In this document: piece by piece, positions 1-4,597 of the stretch
Layout of the letters: every line of letters begins with the position of its first letter
Position numbering within the stretch: position 1 is the first letter of the stretch
Assembly: GCA_002384765.1 (NCBI GenBank)
Contig: DGBM01000283.1
Coordinates: 1 to 8,408, forward strand
Source of the DNA: Demequinaceae bacterium UBA4004
GTDB taxonomy: Bacteria; Actinomycetota; Actinomycetes; Actinomycetales; Demequinaceae
Direction: 5' to 3'
DNA: 8,408 nt
Notes under the pieces: generated by a model
Databases searched by the model: none
The model's input: only the letters and a program-made list of their open reading frames with translations
What the model was told of the DNA's origin: nothing
Position numbers and translations under genes: made by a program

Positions 1-42
1 TGGCTCCGACGGGCGTCGATCCCGTGACCTCACGATTTTCAG
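1..42 (-). other. Attachment site: tRNA-Phe 3' fragment (positions 32-73)
   Basis: On the minus strand these 42 bases fit the end of a tRNA exactly: anticodon loop CTGAAAA (GAA anticodon, Phe), 3' stem strand TCGTG, variable loop AGGTC, T-stem ACGGG/CCCGT around loop ATCGACG, 3' acceptor strand CGGAGCC and discriminator A at base 1. A CCA end is not encoded within the window. The loop departs from the usual T-loop by starting with A. No D-arm or 5' acceptor strand lies beyond base 42, so this is not a whole tRNA. Integrases of this family commonly target the stretch from anticodon loop to 3' end, and the match stops precisely at the loop. Just past it the sequence CACAA can still pair 4 of 5 with TCGTG, which would preserve the inverted core-type sites around the crossover. 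The orientation fits the orphan copy of the repeat. Confidence 0.75.
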
Positions 43-209
43 TTGTGTGACACGGGTTTGTGGGTGCCAGTTGGTGCTCGATCACCGCGTGATTCCGCGG
101 ATGTCGTGCTCGTTGGTGATGGCTGGCTCTCGATGGTTTCAACCGAGTTCCCGGCCCGGGACCGGCCCGGTTCCCAATTCTGAATCAGAATTACTTCTAC
201 TCTGGCTTT
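43..209. other. Non-coding spacer between attachment site and first gene
   Basis: I see no credible gene here; an overlapping open frame from base 47 has no ribosome site and is out of frame with the gene it overlaps. The stretch holds a 9-bp direct repeat CCGGCCCGG at 151-159 and 162-170, the short palindrome GTGTGACAC at 45-53, and the stronger palindrome described separately at 176-192. Arm-type integrase sites are expected near an attachment site, but I cannot identify them without the integrase's own preferences. Confidence 0.5.
176..203 (+). promoter_or_regulatory. Perfect 17-nt palindrome and possible -10 box ahead of the nuclease-like gene
   Basis: AATTCTGA (176-183) and TCAGAATT (185-192) are perfect inverted complements around one base. 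TACTCT at 198-203 fits the actinobacterial TANNNT -10 pattern. A start point about seven bases further falls on the GTG at 210, so the message may be leaderless, which agrees with the lack of a Shine-Dalgarno sequence. No good -35 is visible; its expected place lies inside the palindrome, so a bound dimer would be expected to block or recruit polymerase. The AT-rich palindrome contrasts with the G+C-rich surroundings. The binding protein is unknown. Confidence 0.45.
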
Positions 210-1025
210 GTGAGTATGACGCCATCAGACGCCGCCGACTTCATTCGCAACGAGACTCCGTACGTCGTAGAGACCATCAACGAGTTCATGGCCGCCACGT
301 TCACGACCCGTGGCGGGCGGCTCGGGAGCGGCATGGGCCTTCTCTTGGAAGGACTCTGGGGCTATCACATGAGTAATGCCATCGCCGGGCACGGAATCGA
401 GATCGCCTGGATGGCGGACGATCAATACAACGACTACGCCTGCCTCGACATCGACTCAGATTGGGACCCGGTGACTGGCGAGGGCGAGCTCTTTCGTATC
501 GAGGCTAAGTCGATGAACTTGGGTGCGGACGAAAGCAAAGCGCACTTCGCGGAGTTGGTCGGCGGTATTGACCCCAACGACCTCCTGCTTGTAATCACGT
601 GGCGGTGGGAACCGGTGGGGCCTCGCGTTCATCCCAGGATTGTCGACGTATTCATCGAGCGCGCGCGTCCCATCGCTGAGCTCCGCGATCAGTTGCATCT
701 CGCCAGGGGCGGTAGCTTCGTCGATCCGTTCAACTGCCCCGATGGATGCAACCCTCAGCTTTGTCAGCACGCGGGCGAACCGTTGAACGCCGCCGGCAAG
801 CGCGAGAGGTTGAGTGGCCCGGAGTCCACTCGTCCGTCTCAAAGAGTGAGTTTTGCAGCGAACTTCGGTGGATTGTTCCGCATGATCGGGGTTCGAGAAG
901 CGTCAACCCGACGTCTGCTCGACCAAATCCGGGAATCTAGTCGCGAAGCCGATGACTATGTCGCCTTCGTCAATCGCGCACGCGGAAGACTCGAGGGTGG
1001 AGGTCGCGCGGGTCGGCTCGACTAG
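210..1025 (+). CDS. Putative PD-(D/E)XK restriction endonuclease-like protein
   Basis: This 271-aa protein is likely the DNA-cutting partner of the methyltransferase and specificity genes that converge on it. It shows a PD-(D/E)XK-like arrangement: a helix with Glu47 (LLEGLWGY), acidic strand residues around 78-84 (ACLDIDSD), then a strand carrying E98-A-K100. A hydrophobic strand, DLLLVITWRW, follows at about 124-133. A C176-x3-C-x4-C-x-H187 cluster could bind zinc. The C-terminus (about 225-265) is charged and helical. I see no helicase or ATPase motifs, so it is not an HsdR. The start is either GTG 210, which would be leaderless, or ATG 216; neither has a ribosome site. Its stop shares the bases CTAG with the stop of the opposite gene. 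The family is not recognised by name; the nuclease call rests on motif spacing and context, and it could also be an inactive or regulatory relative. Confidence 0.6.
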   Translation: MSMTPSDAADFIRNETPYVVETINEFMAATFTTRGGRLGSGMGLLLEGLWGYHMSNAIAGHGIEIAWMADDQYNDYACLDIDSDWDPVTGEGELFRIEAKSMNLGADESKAHFAELVGGIDPNDLLLVITWRWEPVGPRVHPRIVDVFIERARPIAELRDQLHLARGGSFVDPFNCPDGCNPQLCQHAGEPLNAAGKRERLSGPESTRPSQRVSFAANFGGLFRMIGVREASTRRLLDQIRESSREADDYVAFVNRARGRLEGGGRAGRLD

Positions 1026-1561
1026 AGAATCGACAGCTCCAACCGATCCAACTGCTCGAGAAGGAGCTGGGCTTCACTTCGCACTTCGAGTGCGCGCCGG
1101 GCGATCGTGTCTCTGCGAGATACTTCTCGCTCATCATCGGGCCACTCGAGCTCCAGATTGAGCAGTTCCCGAGCGTTGATTCGTGGCAGATTCGCCCCAC
1201 CGACGAGTCGGGCGACCTGGTCCGTGAATCCCTCGCTCCGAAGGACTGCCGCGAGGTAGTGCGCCGTGCCCAGGGCTACGGGCCGAAGCACGATGATGTC
1301 CAGGCTGCAGAAGCCTGAGCGCTCAGCTACGCAAACCTTGCGAAGCTGAGGGCGCAATTTTCCATACAGCACGTCGCCGGCTGCAAAACTGCCTTTCGCG
1401 GACTTGATCTCCTCAAGCTCCACTCGGCTAGGAGAGACGCGCCCCGTCTTCTGCGAAATGTGCTCGAGAAGAACGTAGTCGCCTTCGAGCAGCTTCTCGG
1501 GCGGAACGGAGCCCTTGACCTGCTCCACGAGAGACGCGAGGGGCACCTTCGTCGCGGTCAC
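1022..1561 (-). CDS. hsdS: Half-size type I specificity (HsdS-like) subunit
   Basis: This 179-aa protein probably recognises the DNA target for the methyltransferase. It resembles one target-recognition half of HsdS: an N-terminal segment with YVLLEHISQKTGRV (about 31-44), the typical strand-turn GDVLYGKLRPQLRKV (about 62-76), SLDIIVLRP (85-93), a GGANLPRINARELLNLEL stretch near 121-138, and a C-terminal helix rich in Arg, Leu and Glu (about 146-179) that would be the conserved spacer helix. Normal HsdS proteins have two such halves and about 400 residues. Single-half S proteins are known to work as dimers reading symmetric interrupted sites, which I infer here. Start GTG 1561 overlaps the methyltransferase stop in GTGA and is preceded by AAGGAG, so the two are translationally coupled. 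The 3' end meets the nuclease-like gene tail to tail. Confidence 0.8.
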   Translation of the reverse strand: MTATKVPLASLVEQVKGSVPPEKLLEGDYVLLEHISQKTGRVSPSRVELEEIKSAKGSFAAGDVLYGKLRPQLRKVCVAERSGFCSLDIIVLRPVALGTAHYLAAVLRSEGFTDQVARLVGGANLPRINARELLNLELEWPDDEREVSRRDTIARRALEVRSEAQLLLEQLDRLELSIL

Positions 1562-2847
1562 GCCAACTCCTTCTTGATTGCGTCGATTCCTCCGCCGATG
1601 CGGGCGAGTGTGGCGTCAATGTCGGTCAATACCTGAACGCTGTCGTGACTCTCGCGATCAGCGCCTTCGGTCGCCGATGCGACGTATCGTGAGGGATTTA
1701 GGTTGTATCCAGATCCGATCAAATCGCCTAGCGACACGGTCACATTCGCTACGGACGCTGAAGTGTTGCCCGCGAGCAAATCGATCGCCGCAGGGAGATC
1801 GCTTCCACCGACCGGCACACGTCGTTGGTCAAGACTGAAACCGTCTCGATCGATTCGAATCATCCGGATTTTGTCATCAGGCATGCGCCGGTGCCACAAC
1901 AGAATCGCCGTCTTAACGTCGGTATATGGTCGGAACACGCCCGACGGCAGTTCGATCACTGCCTCTAGATCGTGAGACTTCACGAGAGCTTCACGGATGG
2001 CCCGAGCAGCTGCAGTTCCGCCGGTGAGGACGCTGGTTGGCACGACTACGGCGGCGCGGCCCTGAGGTCGGAGCCGATTCATCATCGCCTCGAGAAACAA
2101 CAGCTCGGTCTTGCGGGTCTTCACACCGTAGAGACTTGCGACTTCATCGGATACGCTCCCGGCGAAGGGCGGGTTCGCCAGGATTACATCTGCATCCGGC
2201 GCGACTGGGAGCAACCCGTCGGCGTTGTCTATCTGCGCGTCGCTGATGCCGTGAAATCGAAGATTCGCCGTCGCAATTCGAGCGACAGTTCGGTCGATTT
2301 CCGTCCCACGGATTGTTCCCGATTGTCCTCGTTCTTCACGGTAGGTGCCTGCCGCGACGAGGAAACCGCCGGTGCCGGCCGCGGGATCGACGACGCACTC
2401 GCCAGCGCCGGGGCGAGCGATGTCGACCATAAAGCCAATGATGTGCCGCGGCGTCCGAAACTGACCGAACTGCCCAGCAGTCGCCAGTCGCGCAAGCACG
2501 TGCTCATAGATATCGCCGAGAACATCCACCCCCGCTTGGTCTTCCACAAGCGGATCGAGAAGTTCCATCGCCCGTTGCGCTGAAATGGTGGAACGCCAAA
2601 ACTCTCCCGACTCGATCTCTGAGCCCGCATCAATGCCGTAGTCACGCCGAACTCGCGTCAACGCTTTTGCAAGCCCAACCGAGTCTCCTGATTGAGCAGC
2701 GTCCAGGCAGATGCTCCACTGGGCGTCGTCGTTTGCCGCCATCAGGAGTGTGCCGATCAGGTCGGTAACTACGATCGGGTTGGTCACGCCACTCGACCAG
2801 ATAGCGTCCCAGACTCTGTCGACGGCCTGCCTAAAGTCCGGTGCCAT
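1558..2847 (-). CDS. hsdM: N6-adenine DNA methyltransferase, HsdM-like
   Basis: This 429-aa enzyme should transfer a methyl group from S-adenosylmethionine to adenine at the site chosen by the partner S protein, protecting host or element DNA. Numbering from the upstream GTG at 2850, it has an N-terminal helical region (1-120), motif X-like GQFRTPRHI at 129-137, AdoMet motif I DPAAGTGGF at 155-163, and catalytic motif IV NPPF at 226-229, typical of gamma-class HsdM and type IIG enzymes. The C-terminus includes GYNLNPSRY near 381-389. It is somewhat shorter than classical HsdM proteins of about 500 residues. I chose ATG 2847 because GAGGAG lies seven bases upstream; GTG 2850 would be only four away. 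A possible -10 (TATGTT, minus strand, 2883-2888) lacks a convincing -35. The downstream hsdS-like gene overlaps by four bases. Confidence 0.92.
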   Translation of the reverse strand: MAPDFRQAVDRVWDAIWSSGVTNPIVVTDLIGTLLMAANDDAQWSICLDAAQSGDSVGLAKALTRVRRDYGIDAGSEIESGEFWRSTISAQRAMELLDPLVEDQAGVDVLGDIYEHVLARLATAGQFGQFRTPRHIIGFMVDIARPGAGECVVDPAAGTGGFLVAAGTYREERGQSGTIRGTEIDRTVARIATANLRFHGISDAQIDNADGLLPVAPDADVILANPPFAGSVSDEVASLYGVKTRKTELLFLEAMMNRLRPQGRAAVVVPTSVLTGGTAAARAIREALVKSHDLEAVIELPSGVFRPYTDVKTAILLWHRRMPDDKIRMIRIDRDGFSLDQRRVPVGGSDLPAAIDLLAGNTSASVANVTVSLGDLIGSGYNLNPSRYVASATEGADRESHDSVQVLTDIDATLARIGGGIDAIKKELA

Positions 2848-2957
2848 CACGGCGCTCCTCTTCGATCAAGATCCACTTAGCCAACATAGATGCGTCGTCC
2901 GACAATTGCGTTACTGCGCGGGCTGGCGCGAGCGTGGGCCGGAAGCGAACACCGGAT

Positions 2958-3040
2958 GGGAGGGCTCTCGTGTGGCGAGGAACGCCCGGACCGCAGCGAA
3001 GCGAGGACCGGACGTACCGCAGTCGCACGAGAGCCCTCCC
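2958..3040. repeat. Nested inverted repeat with internal direct repeats
   Basis: The 15-base arm GGGAGGGCTCTCGTG (2958-2972) is perfectly complementary to 3026-3040. Inside it, ACGCCCGG (2982-2989) pairs with CCGGACGT (3008-3015) at 7 of 8 positions. The inner arms are themselves framed by direct repeats: GCGAGGA at 2975-2981 and 3001-3007, and ACCGCAG at 2990-2996 and 3016-3022. The result is two 22-base units with identical ends and inverted middles. A folded RNA would have a long basal stem, a near-symmetric internal loop (9 and 10 bases), an upper stem and an 18-base apical loop. No T-tract follows, so an ordinary intrinsic terminator is unlikely. Alternatives are a non-coding RNA, an origin or protein-binding site, or a miniature repeat. 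Confidence 0.75.
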
Positions 3041-3043
3041 GCT

Positions 3044-3061
3044 GCCGGCCGTCAGGCCGGC
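3044..3061. repeat. Short hairpin GCCGGCC-GTCA-GGCCGGC
   Basis: A perfect 7-bp G+C stem with a four-base loop, starting four bases after the larger inverted repeat. There is no run of T on the plus strand after it. It may be part of the same structured element. Confidence 0.6.
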
Positions 3062-3133
3062 CTTGAACGAGTAAAGAAAGTTCTCACAGCCTTGCCTCGG
3101 AGATGTCTGAGGAGGCGGGTAGAACGGATTACG

Positions 3134-3140
3134 GAGGAGG
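3134..3140 (+). promoter_or_regulatory. Strong ribosome binding site fixing the start at 3146
   Basis: GAGGAGG lies five bases before ATG 3146. The reading frame is open for 435 bases further upstream, but no other in-frame start has a comparable site. This one decides the start and makes the 114-aa product the credible protein. Confidence 0.75.
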
Positions 3141-3145
3141 CGACA

Positions 3146-3490
3146 ATGCTCGGATTCGCAGCGACGGTGCACCATCTGCTGCCCTTCGCGGAAGTCGCAG
3201 ATCTCCACCATGTTCGGCAGATGCATTATGGCGGTGGTGTGGACTACGCGAGGCGGTTCCGCGGTGAGGTCGTGATCCCGCGCTTCTTCACCAGAGGTGC
3301 TGGTGTGCTTGATCTTGTGGAGGCTGCCCGCGCAAAGCGCGTGATGCTCGTTCATGACGGGGGATACCCGTACATCGTCGTCGGGTTTGCGTCCGAGTTC
3401 CGCGGTGCTTTCGTCAACGCCACAGTTGAGTTTCCGTTCGACGTAGGCGATGCCGATCTGCTGTTGCTCGAAGCATGGGATCAGAGCTGA
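3146..3490 (+). CDS. Hypothetical protein, 114 aa
   Basis: I do not recognise this family. The protein is compact and mixed in structure. It begins with a hydrophobic, histidine-containing stretch (LGFAATVHHLLPFAEVADLH, 2-21). It continues with VVIPRFF near 42-48, a helix rich in Ala and Leu (about 50-65), a strand KRVMLVHDGG (about 64-73), IVVGFASEF (77-85), and an acidic leucine-rich end (DADLLLLEAW, 102-111). It has no signal peptide, membrane span or cysteine motif. The ATG has an excellent ribosome site. The gene lies alone between the structured spacer and a convergent gene, so it is probably transcribed singly as element cargo. It could be an accessory factor of the restriction module or an unrelated defence or stress gene; nothing in the sequence decides. 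Confidence 0.7.
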   Translation: MLGFAATVHHLLPFAEVADLHHVRQMHYGGGVDYARRFRGEVVIPRFFTRGAGVLDLVEAARAKRVMLVHDGGYPYIVVGFASEFRGAFVNATVEFPFDVGDADLLLLEAWDQS

Positions 3491-3492
3491 GT

Positions 3493-3539
3493 ACGTCGCA
3501 GCTCCGCTCGAGCGCGTGACGGATACTCTCCCGCGACGT
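3493..3539. terminator. Possible bidirectional stem-loop between convergent genes
   Basis: ACGTCGC (3493-3499) and GCGACGT (3533-3539) are inverted complements, and the spacer contains the perfect palindrome CGCTCGAGCG (3505-3514). The place, between two convergent stops, suits a shared terminator. There is no T-tract, and the outer stem encloses 33 bases, so the call is weak. Confidence 0.25.
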
Positions 3540-3544
3540 GGCCC

Positions 3545-4045
3545 TCAGTCTTGACGCGGGCGTCTGGCCTTCGCGTCGTAGTTGCCCGAGTCGAGCAACT
3601 CTTGCGCTCGTGCACCAACCACTCCACCGAGGTCAACGAGGTCAAGGATCGATACTGAGGGGAACGCGACAAGCAGCGCGTTGATGTCGGGTCTGGGAGA
3701 GAGCAGGGACGCGACGGCATCTACTGTTCCCTCCGAGTACCGGCGAATGAATCCCTGAGAGCTGGTGTCCTGCGCTCGCGCGAGATCAGAGATGATCGGG
3801 CGCGGATTGTGAAACTTGTGCGCGTAGGCGGACAGCAGCGCGCGTAGGTCGGTCGCAGCGCGCGTTGTCTTGTGAGCAGCGCCAATCGCGAGTCGGAGCT
3901 CATCCTGCACGTCGCCGGGCTTGTCTGGCCACTTGATGCGCTCAACGCGTCTCGCGTTCTCCGAGGCTCGTTTCGCGAAGAGGCGTGCGAGGTCGATGAT
4001 CACCGTCGGGACGGTGCCCCACGCAATCTCCAGTTCGTCGCTCAC
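3545..4045 (-). CDS. Hypothetical protein, possible repressor of the element operon, 166 aa
   Basis: This protein is not recognised by family. From GTG 4045 (AGGAG six bases upstream) it has 166 residues and is mostly helical. Residues 10-36 are an amphipathic, basic region. Residues 84-108 (IISDLARAQ through RRYSEGTV) resemble a helix-turn-helix, with a turn near DTSSQG. The C-terminal part, about 120-150, is hydrophobic (INALLVAFPSVSILDLVDLG). A longer frame starting at 4120 lacks a ribosome site. It is transcribed away from the backbone operon, the same position that the GntR-type repressor KorSA takes relative to pra in some AICEs. It does not look like GntR, so a repressor role is inferred from position and a weak HTH resemblance only. 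Confidence 0.65.
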   Translation of the reverse strand: MSDELEIAWGTVPTVIIDLARLFAKRASENARRVERIKWPDKPGDVQDELRLAIGAAHKTTRAATDLRALLSAYAHKFHNPRPIISDLARAQDTSSQGFIRRYSEGTVDAVASLLSPRPDINALLVAFPSVSILDLVDLGGVVGARAQELLDSGNYDAKARRPRQD

Positions 4046-4113
4046 GATGGTCTCCTGCGTCGAGATTACAGCGGCCGCTAAGAGTCGGCTGGAATACGAA
4101 GGTCGGCAACGTC

Positions 4114-4164
4114 TGCTCAAGGACTAAACAAATGTTGACAAAGTGAGCAAAGGTGATGCAGACT
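4114..4164 (+). promoter_or_regulatory. Candidate promoter and operator of the backbone operon
   Basis: TTGACA at 4135-4140 is a perfect -35. At 18 bases spacing CAGACT (4159-4164) is a poor -10, so another factor may be needed. The -35 lies between TGCTCA (4114-4119) and TGAGCA (4144-4149), perfect six-base inverted complements 24 bases apart, and ACAAA occurs on both sides of TGTTG. This would suit a repressor that covers the promoter. The -10-like TGTAAT on the minus strand (4065-4070) may serve the divergent gene. Confidence 0.45.
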
Positions 4165-4198
4165 GGCGCCAACGATTTCCAATCGAGAGGAAACAGAA

Positions 4199-4597
4199 AT
4201 GGCTATCCAGTCCGCAATTCCCGTCAACTTCGACGCATTTTTCCCCCGGGGCGCATTCGTCGTCGGCGAGGTCGAGCCGATCGTCAAGTGGTCCGACGAC
4301 GGCCAGCGTCAGGGGCAGGACCTCGACAAGGTTTCAGGACATCCGCTCTGGCAGGTCCGGGTCATCGATGCCGACCCTGATGCCAAGAAAGGTCAGGGCG
4401 AGGTGACGGTGAAGATCGCCAGCATCTCCGAGCCGGCGCTGCCGCCCGAGATGAACGGCCTGCCGTTCCGGCCCACAGTCTTCGAGGGGCTCACCGTGAC
4501 GCCCTATGTAAAGGAGGGTCAGGGCCGTCCTCGTGTCGCCTTCTCCCTGCGGGCTCGCGAGATGAAGCCTGCGCCGAAAGCCCGCGGGACCGAGTGA
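4199..4597 (+). CDS. pra: Pra-like activator of element replication, integration and excision
   Basis: This 132-aa protein has the conserved look of the small protein that precedes the FtsK-like gene in many AICEs, often named plasmid replication, integration and excision activator after Pra of pSAM2. Visible family features are IPVNFDAFFPRGAFVVGEVEP at the N-terminus, LWQVRVIDADP near 50-60, a beta-rich VTVKIAS segment, LPFRPTVFEGLTVTPYV around 87-104 and a basic C-terminus. If the name is right, it turns on excision and replication of the element. The AGAGGA ribosome site is correctly spaced before ATG 4199. It is the first gene of the operon, downstream of the TTGACA region, and its stop overlaps the next start as TGATG. 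The name is recalled from family resemblance; a biochemical role in this protein is not shown by sequence. Confidence 0.7.
   Translation: MAIQSAIPVNFDAFFPRGAFVVGEVEPIVKWSDDGQRQGQDLDKVSGHPLWQVRVIDADPDAKKGQGEVTVKIASISEPALPPEMNGLPFRPTVFEGLTVTPYVKEGQGRPRVAFSLRAREMKPAPKARGTE

Larger units (their letters stand above)
2848..3145. other. Divergent intergenic spacer with extensive secondary structure
   Basis: About 300 bases lie between the methyltransferase start and the next gene. Open frames crossing it have no ribosome site and are shadows. It holds the nested inverted repeat at 2958-3040, a second hairpin at 3044-3061, and a repeated GAGGAGGCG (3109-3117 and 3134-3142), the second copy being the ribosome site of the 114-aa gene. 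I could not identify a convincing promoter for that gene. Confidence 0.6.

Noticed and set aside
1..73. Complete tRNA gene at the left edge
   Set aside because: Only the anticodon loop to discriminator fits; there is no D-arm or 5' acceptor strand on the minus strand beyond base 42.
47..376. 109-aa frame overlapping the nuclease-like gene
   Set aside because: It has no ribosome site, low-complexity Arg/Ser-rich translation, and is in a different frame from the motif-bearing protein.
1972..2583. 203-aa frame on the plus strand inside the methyltransferase gene
   Set aside because: Antisense to the region coding the conserved motifs DPAAGTGGF and NPPF; no start signal.
2883..2905. Promoter of the methyltransferase (TATGTT at 2883-2888, TTGTCG at 2900-2905, minus strand)
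   Set aside because: The two boxes are only 11 bases apart, too close for a standard promoter; the -10 alone is not enough for a feature.
2958..3061. CRISPR-like array from the two 22-base units
   Set aside because: There are only two units with identical ends of seven bases, no regular spacers and no cas genes in the window.
2711..3145. N-terminal extension of the 114-aa protein to 259 residues
   Set aside because: It would cross the methyltransferase start and the structured spacer, and it lacks a ribosome site, whereas ATG 3146 has GAGGAGG.
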